This document shows positions 46,227 through 58,703 of a stretch of 64,000 nucleotides of DNA, piece after piece. This DNA comes from Adineta steineri (taxonomy: Eukaryota; Rotifera; Eurotatoria; Adinetida; Adinetidae), in NCBI GenBank assembly GCA_905250115.1, contig CAJNOI010000050.1:496706-560705 (forward strand), written 5' to 3'. The position numbers and the translations under genes were made by a program. The number at the start of each line of letters is the position of its first letter. The first letter of the stretch is position 1. The notes under the pieces are model-generated. The model did not search any database. It was not told the DNA's origin and saw nothing but the letters and a program-made list of their open reading frames with translations.

Positions 46227-49200
46227 ATGGCTCCTTCGGTTCTTCTACCTTATATTTATGGATTGGATTTATCGAAAAATGCATTTGGAGTATGAAAATT
46301 TCGTAGTTTATTTATTCGTTTTAAACAAAAAATTTTGTTTTTTTCGTTAAGAATGTTCAACAATTTCCAGTACCAATACAAGAGATGTGTAATTTACGTT
46401 GGCTAGAATTAAATCGAACAAATGTTAGCCGTTTACCAGAATTTATTGGAAATTTAAAATCACTTGTATGTTTTTTTTGCTTAATTCGCATTTGTATTAT
46501 TATATAAACGAAATTTTTGTAGGAAAAATTAAGTTTAGCACATAATGATTTACGTGATGTACCATTATGTTTAAATGATTTAACATCATTACGTTCATTA
46601 TCATTACGAGATAATCATGTATCAAATACACAAATATCAGCACGTTTATTTGATATTCCTGATTTATCAATACTTGATTTAAGTCATAATGATTTACAAG
46701 CATTTCCAAAAGATATTGAAAATGCGAAAGGTCTTATTGTACTTAATCTTTCATCAAATCAGTATGTTTAAAATATAGGAGAAAAAAGATCTGTTTTCAC
46801 ATCTATTTTTTAGTATTGAACAAATTCCTAATCATGTATTTGTTTCACTTTTTGAATTAGTTCATCTTAATTTAAGTGATAATAAAATTGGTAAGAAAAT
46901 AATTTATTCTTTTTACATATAATATCATTATTATTTTAGACACATTACCAGCACAAATGCGTCGATTAACATCATTGCAAGTATTAATATTAAATAATAA
47001 TCCACTTGTTACTGCACAATTGAGGTAAAAAGAATAATATTAATAATTAAGAAGACGAAAAAAACTGTTTTTTAATAGACAATTATCATCCATGCATTCA
47101 CTTGAAACTCTTCATTTGAGTAATACAAAAAGAACATTAAATAATGTTCCAGCCATACTTGAACAGTTACCAAATCTTTCTGGTATGATATTATTTTTAT
47201 ATACATATCAAAAAATCTTATTTAATTAATTAATTAGATCTTGATTTATCAGCAAATGATCTTCCGGCCGTACCGGATGTTGTATATAAATTAAAAGCAC
47301 TTAAACGATTGAATTTAAATGATAATCAAATAATTGAATTAACTGGTCAATCAGGTTAGAATTAAATATTTGAATTAATTGAATATAAAATTTTCTTATA
47401 TAATAGATGGTTGGCCTCAACTTGAAATTCTTCATATATGTCGAAATAAACTTAAAAGTCTTCCTCAACAATTAATGCGTTGTACAAAATTACGACGTCT
47501 TTATTTAAATAGCAATCAAATTAATTTACATGGTTTACCAAGAGGAATATTTAATCTTGAACAACTTGAAGTATTTAGTGCTGCTGATAATAATTTAGAA
47601 ACAATACCAGATGCACTTTGTCGATTAGGAAGTTTAAAAGTATTGAATTTAAATAAAAATCGATTATTAACATTACCGGAAGCCATTCATTTTTTACAAT
47701 TAAAAGTAAGCATTTGAAGATTTTCTGTCAAATTTTTATTTTGAGTTCAGATAGTGAAACAGAAAGACCTTCAACTACAGTGATATTTTTTCTTTTCAAA
47801 ATATCCGTTAAAATGACCCTTGTATATACACTAAGTGTCTAGACACTTGAAGGTTAAGGAAAGCTCATTTAATTGATATTTTTTGACATTATCTAAAGAA
47901 TAAAAATAACTGATTTTGATGTTTGACAAACTGTATACATACGTCAGAGACACTTATTCTGTCACCTTTCACGCTTCTTAATAATGAAGGATATTAAAAT
48001 ATATGAAAAGTAATGTAAAATAATACCAGATTAATAAAATGATTGGATTATCAATTACATCCAACTCTCTATTTAGGAACTTGATGTTAGTGACAATCCT
48101 GATTTCGTTATGCCACCAAAACCTAAAGAATGTCAAAAAGGTTCTGGTCCAGCATTTTATAATATTGATTTTTCTCTTGCTAATCAATTAAAATTAGCTG
48201 GTCAAGTTGCACCTGAACAACCGGTTGCTAACACAGATATGCAACAGAAACGTGCAGCACGTATTCGTCGTTTAAATAAACCTGAACAACGAAATCCAGT
48301 AGGAAGTGGTGGCTCGTCGGAAACTGTTTTACGTGGTATGCGTGAAACAGCTAAACGTAAACATGCACTTGATTCTAATATGATGAATAATGGACATTAT
48401 AATGATGATGAAGAAATTGCTGGTCGTCGTTGGGATGAACAAATTGAACGACCACAATTAAATTATACTGAATTTTTCGATGAAGCTGTTGGTCATATAG
48501 CTGGTATAACATGTTGGGAAATTGAAAATTTTCTTCCAAAACAATTAGAACGTCAATTAAATGGAACATTTTATACAGGTGATTGTTATATTGTATTACA
48601 TTCTATGGTTGAATTATCAGGAACTATGGATTGGAATATCTATTTTTGGATTGGAAAAGATGCAACGGTAAACATTTCAATAAATGAATAAAAATTTTTT
48701 GAAAATGTTTTTTGTTTTAAATATTTAGTTGGATAAACAAGCATGTGCAGCTATGCATGCAGTTAACCTACGTAATATGCTTGGCGCATCATGTCGAACT
48801 CAACGTGAAGAACAAACAGATGAATCAGAAGAATTCTTAGCTTTATTTAATAATCATTTGCGTGTTATTGATGGTGCTCGAACAGAAACTGGATTTTGGG
48901 TTGTACGAGATATTGTAAGAATACTTCAATTTTTGTTAGATATTCAAATATAATATAAATGATATTTTATTAGGAACATCCAACACGTTTCTATCGTGCA
49001 AGTGGTACACAAAAATTACATGTTGAACTTGTAGCAGTTAGTGCAACATCTCTTGATCCTCGTTATGTACTTTTTCTTGATATTGGACCAAAAATTTATA
49101 TATGGACTGGAAAAAAATGTCATAATATGACAAAAGCTAAAACAAGGTAGGAAATAATTGATTTAAGGTTTTGTCAAATGAAAATTGCATATTGATCTAA

Positions 49201-51606
49201 TTTAGATTGTTTGTTGAAAAAATTAATAAAAGTGAAAGAAAAGGTCTTAGTGAATTAATACAAATAAATCAAGGTGATGAAACAGATGCATTTTGGAAAG
49301 AATTAGGTGGTAAACCAGCTAATTATCAATTAGTCAATAGTGTTCCAGATGATTTTATACCATCGAGATCTATTCTTTATAAAGTTGATCTTGGACAAGA
49401 ATTTATCGAATTACCTCAAGGTTAGTTAATTGTATTTAAATATTATTCCTATTATTTGTTTTTCTTTTAGTTGAACTTGAACCAGGTGGTGCTCTTAAGA
49501 AAGAATTACTTCATACAAGAAATATATATATTCTTGATTGCTATACAGAACTATTTGTTTGGTAAAAAGGAATAAAATAATATTTAATAAAAACAAAAAT
49601 TGTATATTTAGGATTGGAAAAAAATCAGCACGACTTGTTCGAATGGCAGCAACACGTTTAGCAGTTGAATTATTAGCAATGATTAAACGACCAGCTCATG
49701 CATCTATTACAAAAACACTTGAAGGGTATATTTAAGATTATTTTATTCTATTAATATTAAATTTAAATAACTTTTTTAGAGTCGAAACACAAGTATTTAA
49801 ATCTAAATTTGATGCTTGGGATGATGTATTAGCTGTTGATTTTACTCGTACAGCAGAGAATGTAACAAGAAAGGGTGCTGATATGAAGGTTTGTATTGAT
49901 GATATTCTTATATAAGAAAATAACATTAATTTTTTTTTTGTTTTATAGAAAATTCTTCAAGAAAATGAAATGAAAACAAATCTAACAGCTTTATTCAAAA
50001 ATCGTCCTCCATGGCAGTCACGTACAGCAGCTCAGGAAGCTTTAGAAGATTGGAATATATTTTTACTTCAACCATTTTCTATGTTTGTTTATGAAAATAA
50101 AAAATTTGTTAAACTACCTGATGATGAACGAGGTAATTCAAATATAATTCTTATCTTTTCTGAAAAAAAACTTTATTTCTTTAAGGACAATTTTATTCAC
50201 AAGATTCATATTTATTTGTTGCTCGATATTTATTACCAAGTGAAGATGAAAGTATCGATACAAGTGAACTTGAAGATGAAATAAAAGATTCTGATACTGA
50301 ACGTATTGTCTATTTCTGGCAAGGAAGAAGTGCAAACAATACAGCTTGGTTATCATTTAATTACACGTATGATCTCTTAATTTAAAATTAAAAATATATA
50401 GAGATACCTTGTTATAGTTTCAAACAAGAATTAATTGATGTACTTGGAGATTTTGAAATTGTTCAATTAATTCAACAACAAGAAAATCAAAGATTTATGG
50501 CACATTTTAATCGAAAATTTGTTATACATAATGGTAAACGTCGTACAACAGCTCAACGTATACAAATGCCTATACAACGTTTAACACATACACAAATGTA
50601 TCATATACGTTGGTGTTATTCAACAATCATGACACGTTGTATTCAAGTTGAAGCAACATCAGCAAATTTATGTTCAGAATTTTGGTATATTAAAAAAATA
50701 TTATAATTAAATTAAAAAAATTCTTTTTCCTTTTTCTTAGTTATATTGTTACTGTACCCCTTGATTCAGGAGATATTATTGGAATTGTGTATGTGTGGGT
50801 TGGCAATAATGTTCATCCTGATGATGCTTTACTCGTACAAGAAATTGCCAATGAAATGTATAATGTAAGAAACAAAAAAACTACATAAACATTTATTTTA
50901 TTAAATGATGTTTTAATAGGATACATATACAATTCAAGTAATTAATGAGGGTAATGAACCGGAAAATTTCTTTTGGGTTGGTTTAGGTGATCGATTAGCA
51001 TATGATACAGTATGTGGTGGAATAATTTTTATTTTCTTTTTTATATTTTCTTATATGATTCTAGACAGCAGATTATATGCGTTATATGCGTTTATTTAAA
51101 TGTTCGAATGAAAATGGATATTTTGTTGTTACTGAAAAATATGCAGATTTTTGTCAAGTAAAATTTTTATTGAAAAATTTATTTCATTTTAAAATATTTA
51201 TGATTAATTTTAGGATGATTTACTTGATGATGATTGCATGTTATTAGATACTGGAACATATGTTTTTCTATGGAAAGGACCAACAGCTAGTATTATTGAA
51301 GTTAAATTTGCAGCTAAAAGTGCTGAAGTGCGTAAATTGTTTACTATAAGTTGATAATATTAATTCTATTTTTATATTTAGCTTTATATTCAACATTTAC
51401 GCACACGTGAACCTGATCGACCACGTAAATTACGTTTAACTGTTAAAAATTCAGAGCCAATTGAATTTCGTAAATGTTTTCATGCGTGGTCAAAACATAA
51501 GAATCCACCTCGTGATCTTGAAAAACAAAATGCATTTTCTCTTGGTCAACAACAACAACAAAAACAAGCACCGAAAAAACCTCTTGCAACAAACATTTTT
51601 GTTTAA
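46227..51606 (+). CDS. FLII: Flightless-I (LRR-gelsolin actin remodelling protein)
   Basis: A many-exon gene beginning [20 protein letters not shown] after Met. It codes a leucine-rich repeat domain up to about 48110 (for example [57 protein letters not shown]). A linker starting [11 protein letters not shown] follows, then six gelsolin-like modules from about 48440 ([23 protein letters not shown]) to the stop. The order LRR plus gelsolin repeats is unique to Flightless-I, an actin-binding regulator and nuclear co-activator. The C-terminus ends in a short polyglutamine and [11 protein letters not shown]. Most introns are about 50-60 bp; the one at about 47706-48076 is about 370 bp and holds a 16-bp palindrome. 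All exons inspected stay in frame. Confidence 0.95.
47833..47848. repeat. 16-bp perfect palindrome in an FLII intron
   Basis: AAGTGTCTAGACACTT is its own reverse complement. It lies in the only long intron of Flightless-I. It may be part of a small inserted element. Confidence 0.6.
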
Positions 51607-52117
51607 CTTTTTCTTTTTTATCTTCAGAGAATCAAATTAGTTTCTTTATTTTTTTTTACAAGTAGTCGACATATCCAGCAGATAAATCCCTTTCTCTTTT
51701 TTTCTCTAGTCACCCTTCTTCCTTCTTTTTTTTTTATTATTTAATCATTTTGTTTTATACACTATTGTCTGTCTTCCTTAAAACAAGCATATATGCAATC
51801 AACAAAAACAAAAATCAGATTTAGATATCTTTTAATGAAGAACAACATTATTTATTTATGTCTTTTCTCTTTTTTTTTTAATGAATGATGTACTCGTTCT
51901 GATTGCAGATTTATCATTGTCAATTATGAAACATTGTTGCTTGATTATTCATTTTGTTTCTTTCCTTTTTTTCTTTCTTCCTATATCTGTTTTCTTTTTC
52001 TATTCTTTGCTTGATATGCATATGCTTTAATAATAATTAATAAAAACGAAGTTTTCATGGTGCTTAAACATCGATTTTATTATTGCAGATAATTATTCAA
52101 ATATTTTCTTGTATACA
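51607..52117. other. Flightless-I 3' flank and FCP1 5' flank
   Basis: Pyrimidine-rich, with T and CT runs. AATAATTAATAAAAAC near 52029-52045 could contain a weak polyadenylation signal. A TTGCAG acceptor at 52083-52088 may end a 5' UTR intron of FCP1. Confidence 0.4.
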
Positions 52118-55100
52118 ATGAGCAAAAACGGAAGTACAAATGTTGGAAACAATAACAATAATAATAACAATACAAAAAAAATTAAATTTTCTTTAAATAA
52201 ATCGGTTCAAGTAACAAAAGTATTTGCTAAAGAAAATCACCGATTAACAAAAAATGAAACGATATTTACAATGGTCGATACTGATCATCCGGGTATAGTG
52301 AACTCCTCTGAATTTTAACGTGAATAAGATTCCTTTATCAAAAAAAAGAATAGTAAATCGATAAGGGATAAAATTAATTCGAAGTAGTTCACTTATTCGG
52401 TTGTAGCAAAAATTTTCTTTTTTTTTATTTATGTAACGTATAGATGGCAAAAAGGAACCATTTTTATCTACTGTATTGGGAACAGTAACAAAATTATATA
52501 TTCATGAATGGGATACTTTATCATATGGGTAAATTCTTTTTTGTTGTTATTATTTTTGAAAATATTTTTTTTAATAATTTAGTTCAATTATTTTGGAATA
52601 TGAAGAATGTCTTCATACGATAACATTCAAAAATTTATGTTGTGATTGTGGAGCTGATTTAAATCAGTAAAATGAATATTTAAAAACAAAGCAATATATC
52701 ATTTCATTATGTTTTCTTTTTTTGTAAAGGTTAAAAGATAGAATGGAAATGATATCATCACGAAATTCTGTTGCAGATCCATTATTTGATACATCTCTAT
52801 CATCATCAACAAGTATGATGAGAACAGCAACAACAGTTTCAATGGAACATGCTGTACCAGAATTAAGAATTACACCAGAAGTTTGCTGTGTTTTTTCTTT
52901 TATAAATTTATTATTTTATCATTGTCTAGATGGCCGAAAAATATAGTATTGAAGAACGTGATCGGCTACTTCGCGAACGAAAACTTGATTTACTTGTTGA
53001 TCTTGATCAAACACTTCTTCATACAACGAATTCAAGCAATTACTTTCCATATTCACCTGTATATTTGTTCTCAAAAATTCAATTCAATTCAATTCTGTTT
53101 TTTGTTATTGAATAGGATGTCATTGCTTATCAATTAAGTACTCAATCATCACAAAGATTCTATACAAAATTACGTCCCGGTGTAAAAGAATTTCTTGCTA
53201 ATCTCTTACCATATTATCAATTTCATATTGTTACTTTTGGTGAACGTGTCTATGCTCATACAATGGCAAATTTAATTGATCCAAATAAAACATTTTTTTA
53301 TCATAGAATTTTATCACGTAATGAATGTTTTGATCCAACACGTAAAACAGCTAATTTAGGGTAAATTTTAATTTTCTATTAATCAATATTTAATTTTTAT
53401 TTTTCTTGGTGTATAGCGCTTTATTTCCATGTGGTGATTCAATGGTTTGTATTATTGATGATCGTGAAGATGTTTGGAATTATGCACGAAATCTTGTACA
53501 TGTTAAACCATATGTATGGTTTAAAGATGTTGGTGATATTAATGATGTACATCTTCCATCTCCACCTATTCCAAGTGAACAATTAATTCCACCAATAAGT
53601 GAAAAAGAATTTGAAGAACAATTAGAAAATAGTGAACATATTGTTGAAGAACGTGCAGAAAAGAATAGTAATGCACTAAAAGAACGAACAACAGAGGAAG
53701 GCCATCAAGATCTCTTGCAGAGAGGTGAAAAAAGAAAACTTGATGATGATGACGATGATAATAATAATAATACCAATGAAAGAATGGATAGTGATGAAAC
53801 AAGTAAAAAATTAAAAGAACAAAATGATAATAATAATGAACAAACAGATACCATAAATATTCCGGTGACAACTGATCCAAATATTACTGTTGATAGTGAT
53901 ATTTATTTACGGCAATTAGAAATAATTTTAAAACGTATTCATACTGATTTTTACGCATCCTATGATCAATGGACACAAGATAAAACACGTGATATGCCTG
54001 ATTTAAAACAAATTTTACCAGATATACGTCGACAAGTACTTAAAAATGTTTCAGTTTGTTTTTCTCATCTTATGCCACAAGGTTATCCATTAGAAAAACA
54101 TCGTGCAACTATTCTTGCACGAGCTTTAGGTGCAACTGTTACACAAGATTTACAAATAAGCGATAATGGACATTGTTTAACAACACATGTTATTGCAGGC
54201 AAACGAACATCTAAAGTTGAAAGTGCTATCAAATATAATATTCATGTTGTTACACCTGAATGGTTAATTGATTGTTATGAACAATGGGAACGAAGAGCAG
54301 AAGAGAATTATATTTTACATTCAAATTATGATGTAAAAAAATCAAGATTATTTACAAAAGAAACACCTAGAATGAGTAAATCTTTTTTTTTACAGAAAAT
54401 AAAATATAATTATAAAAATTTGAAATTATATTTTATAGTGTATAATGATTCTAATAATGGAAATGATCGAATATCTTCAATGAAACAAAAGGTAATAACC
54501 TATATTAATGAGAAATTATTAATTTTTTCTTTCTCTTTAAGACTGAAAATCCTTCTAATGATGAACAAGTTTCAAGTTCAACAGTCAGTAAATTTTCAAA
54601 ATCATCCCTAAAACGTGCTCGTACTCCTGAACTACCATCAACTAGTGATATGCCCAGTAATATAATTGAAGAAGATGAACAAACAGCAACAACAACAGCA
54701 GGAGCAGCAGCAGCAGAAACAGCAAGACAATATAATTTCAGCATGAGTGTTGATGAATTATCTGATATGGAAAAAGAAGTTAATGATTTTTGTAACGATG
54801 ATGAAGACGAAGATGATGATGATGATGATGATTCAAACGATGTACAAGCTCGTCCAAAAAAACAACAACGAACATCATCATTTTCTCCAATAACAACTGC
54901 AGCAGCAACAACAACAACAGCAACTCCAACTACAACAATAGATAAACAAAATGATGATGAAGGCTATGATTATGATTCAGATTCATCAAGTAGTCAAAAA
55001 TTGCGTGATCTCATATTAGGTAAACGACGTGAAGCTGATTCTGATGATGAAAGTTTTGGTGATGATGAAGCACCTCGTGGTTGGAAAAATACTAATCAAA

Positions 55101-55120
55101 AAACAAAAAAAAGACAATGA
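52118..55120 (+). CDS. CTDP1: RNA polymerase II CTD phosphatase FCP1
   Basis: A multi-exon gene; the first exons 52118-52292 and 52444-52528 join in phase. The catalytic DxDxT motif reads LLVDLDQTLLHTT at about 52990-53030, preceded by the helical SIEERDRLLRERK. The rest of the FCP homology domain follows (FYTKLRPGVKEFLANLLPYY, CIIDDREDVW). A BRCT domain lies near 54040-54330 (LARALGATVTQDL, VVTPEWLIDCYEQW). An acidic, low-complexity C-terminal tail contains MSVDELSDMEKEV, similar to the acidic TFIIF/TFIIB-binding end of FCP1. It dephosphorylates Ser residues of the Pol II CTD to recycle the polymerase in the nucleus. The 3' part, from about 54370, has small introns that I did not fully resolve. 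Confidence 0.93.
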
Positions 55121-56856
55121 TAAATATTTATTATTAGTTTCTTTTTTTTTCTTTTCCATATATTTTGTACAATGCATAGGCGAGCGTGTATCAATTTTTT
55201 TCTTTGATTGCTGCTGTTGTTGTTGTTATTGCTATTATTAATATTTTTTTTTGTATCTGTATGATTCGTTTAAAGTTAACAAAACAAGAAACAGAAAGAT
55301 TGATTTATATTATCTTATAACAATTGCAACAAACTATGATACCCTATTTGGACATGTCTGTGACGAGGTCAAAAGAACATGTATGAGTCACGTCTGTGGT
55401 GTCTTGTCGATCGCGTCTATGTGGAACGTGGGTCCAAATTTCTCTCTCTTAACATTTAGACGCTCGTTTCAAATCGTGTTTCACAAAAGTTAAATTGTTT
55501 GCTTTCCAATTCTATTCATATAAACCATAAATAAAATATTTTCTTTTCTTGCGTTCTTATTGGTACCTTGAATAGAAAAATAAATATAAAACGTAAAATA
55601 TAATATATATACCAATCACACATGGTCTGCTATATTATAGTCATAACATAATATAGATGTTATACCCAGGACGATGGTTCCTGAAGTAGGATTCCATAAA
55701 TTTCCGACGAAATCCCCGAGGAAAGCGACCGTTTTTGTCAGGAATTCCGTCGGAAAATGCCAAGAATTTGACCTTGGAATTGCTTCCGGTGACCGCATCC
55801 GTTCAACGGGAACATTGTTTTCATGAAATCTGCTGTTTCCGAGCCGGATTATTCGACCTGGTGAACAATCAAGGAGCATCCAGTAAGTCACTTTTATTCT
55901 TTCTTCACGAACAAGAGTCTGGGTGTGAGTGCGACGTGTAGGTTGTTGTGGTTATGCGTGTATCTTCTTTAGTCCCACATACATCCTCCCTTTGTAAAAT
56001 TTTTATACAGATAAAAAAAGCTTTCATCATAATCCTTTGGGAATTAAAAATGTGAAATACGAAATCACTACTGCAAAATCAATTTGTATGAATCAATAAT
56101 GTTTGCCACGATCTATGATATTAATTATTGAGAATTAAATCATATAAATTAGTTATTAATAATCAGTTCATATTACTTGATTGATGACACATACTTAATG
56201 CTACTTAATTCATGTTAATTAATAATGCCTGTTACGATCTGAGGGAGAGAGGGAAGATGGGTAGGGTTTCTACTCTTAAACATTCAACACTCCTTTTAAT
56301 TCATGTTTTACAAAAGTTTCTATTATTATACAACATTATGTGTATAGACTTAAGTAGAATTGTCCTAGATTTTTTTCTGACCCTTACAATTTACAAGAAA
56401 ATTCATTTTTGTAAAGATATATATATAGGATACAAAACTAAATTGAAATGATCCGAATTGAAAATAGAATAGAATTTTTATAAACAAACACTTGGTCTTC
56501 CTATAAAACTTGATTATATAATTATCTCAACTAAATTAAGTTGAGAAATATTTTATCTATAAAACTTAAGTTATGCAGAACTACTTTGATGTACTATAAG
56601 ATTTCTCAAGTACAAAAGTATGGTATATTTATTTCATAGACTTAGGCTTCGTATCTCACTAAGATATAATGAAATTAAAAGAATAAAAAAATTATAAAAT
56701 AACTTTAATCATCGATGCTCTCAAATATAATGAAGAAAATATAATTTAATTGTTCATTTAATATATAGATATGATAAAATTCAAATTAAATTTGTCATAC
56801 TTTTTTCTTATTTAGTTCATCATTCAATCAAAAACCATTTCAATAATTAATTAATC
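55121..56856. other. Intergenic region with GC-richer island and degenerate repeats
   Basis: The stretch 55650-55960 is clearly GC-richer than all surrounding intergenic DNA and has a 91-codon minus frame (55616-55891). Two diverged copies of a CTCTTAACATT...TTTCACAAAAG-like block occur at about 55440-55490 and 56268-56315, flanking the island. A short hairpin (TCTCAACT/AGTTGAGA) lies near 56524-56545. It probably contains mobile-element remnants, with no recognisable transposase. Confidence 0.45.
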
Positions 56857-57969
56857 ATGATGAGTACTCCAAGAAATCATTGTACGGATATTGAAGTAGT
56901 AAACAAACGCTTACCAGCATGTAATGGCTATCGTACTTGCAAACTATTATCTCTTGAAGAAGCCATGAATACATTACAAGATGATGTTAAGTTGTTTCTT
57001 TTCTTTTCTCATTATTATCATCATGTGTAACTTCTCACTTTAGTTTAGTTTTTGTTCTATTATAACTTTGTTGCTTTTCATGTAGTCGTTTATCATAATC
57101 TATATAATGTGTTTTTTACTTTTTCTTTCGCTTTCTTATGTACTGTTAGGATCGAATGATCGCAGTTTTTATGCAAATAAAAAGAAATTACAGGATTCTA
57201 TTGAAGACATAAATCGTTTTGCTAAAATAGCTAAAGCATTTCGTACATATCCAAATGATCATAATTTAACAAAAGATGAATCTGCTGCAATTTATATTTA
57301 TACTATGGAAATGTCTGATAATTCAAATATTTATCAAATTTTAAATCAAATACTTCGCCTAGAAGATCGATTAAAAGTTCGTCCATTGTTTGGATATTTA
57401 AAACTTTTAGAATCTGCAACATCAAAATTACCTAACTTTAAAGGAATTGTTTGGCGTGGTATTGGTAAAGATGTTACTAAAAGTTGTAAAAAAGATCAAA
57501 AAATTATTTGGTGGAGTATAAGTTCATGTTCAATATCTATTGATGTTATTTCTTCATTCCTTAACAAATCTTCTTCAAGTACATTATTTATTATTGAATG
57601 CTCAAATGGAAAATCAATTTCATCATATACAAATTATTCAATTGAAAATGAAGTGATTTTAATGCCTGGAACAATATTTAAAATTGTAGCTGATCTATTC
57701 AATCATCGAGGTGGATTAAATATTATTTATTTAAAAGAAATCAGTGATGATGATGAACCATCGAGACCACAAAATCCAAGTAAGTATTTTAACTATTATT
57801 TATATCTATCAAATAATAAATCAATAAAATGCAAATTCCTATTTCTAGATTTTATTTTTTTGTATATTTTTGCACATCGATAAAAGTATTACATATAATT
57901 GACGAAGGAAATATTGATTCATTTAAAAAATTATTGTTTAATAATCCTTTTGGTATAGGTAAAATTTAA
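56857..57969 (+). CDS. Stand-alone ADP-ribosyltransferase
   Basis: Predicted exons 56857-56985, 57194-57779 and 57887-57969 join in phase to 265 residues. The ART core matches that of the ART-NACHT gene block for block: LSLEEAM, KDESAAIYIYTM, LEDRLKVRPLFGYLKLL, IVWRGIGKDV (Arg), WWSISSCS (S-S-C in place of STS) and ENEVILMPGT (ExE). It has a single domain, with a short tail (HIIDEGNIDSFKKLLFNN) that may be the start of an ankyrin-like unit. The donor at 57780 (GTAAGT) is strong. The first intron's acceptor (57191-57193) was chosen because it keeps length and alignment with the other ART; an alternative start inside a hydrophobic frame at 57107 is less likely. It could be a truncated sibling of the ART-NACHT gene. 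Confidence 0.75.
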
Positions 57970-58039
57970 AAAAAATAAATAAAAGTACTTTTTTTTATTG
58001 TTTTTCATGTTAAAAACTAAAACTACTTCAAGAATATGT

Positions 58040-58440
58040 AAAATTTAAAGTATTTTTTTGTTCTTTTACTTTTTTTGTATATGATGTGACAAGCATGTAA
58101 TAAAACGATATGAAAAAGGTATCAAGAACTTAGAAAAGACTTGCTCAATATGATCAGAATCAGGTAAGAAGCCTAAGAAGTCAGAAGCAGACAAGAAACC
58201 AAGAAAGATAAGAATCAGATAAGAATTCAAAGAAAACAAGAATCAGGCAAGAAGACAAGTGAATAAGAATCTTATCTGGAGAAGAATTTCTTGCCTCATC
58301 AGACAAGATTCGATCTAGAAGAATCTTTAAGAAAGACAAGAGTCTTGAATGTAACGAATAGAAAAAGAATCGTGCCTGAAAATCAAGAAAAGCAAGAACC
58401 TCGAAAGAATAGAACAAGATCGTCGATTTGTGTATCAACT
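58040..58440 (+). repeat. Degenerate purine-rich AAGAATCAGA/CAAGAA repeat
   Basis: The plus strand shows irregular repetition of AAGAATC, CAGGCAAGAA and GACAAGA elements over about 300 bp with strong purine-strand asymmetry, outside any gene. No coding capacity is evident; the complementary 85-codon frame at 58181-58438 is a by-product. Confidence 0.5.
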
Positions 58441-58703
58441 CAAAAATAATATTTTGAAAATATTAAATATTTGATGAAAGGAACAATCAAAATAAATAAA
58501 AATTTTTAGAATGAAATCTTATTCATAAATAGAATATGATGAAATTAAAGAGATTAACAATCTATATAGGTTTTCTTCTTGATCATATCATCATTTTACT
58601 TAGATTATCACTTATAAAATATCTTAAACGATTTGTCTCTAATAAAATATACTTTATTTATCAAATATCTTTTTTTTTGCAAAAAATAATGACACAAAAT
58701 TTA

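Noticed and set aside
57107-57193. A hydrophobic N-terminal extension of the second ART read from an ATG at 57107
   Set aside because: This stretch is T-rich intron-like sequence; splicing 56985 to 57194 keeps frame and matches the length of the other ART.
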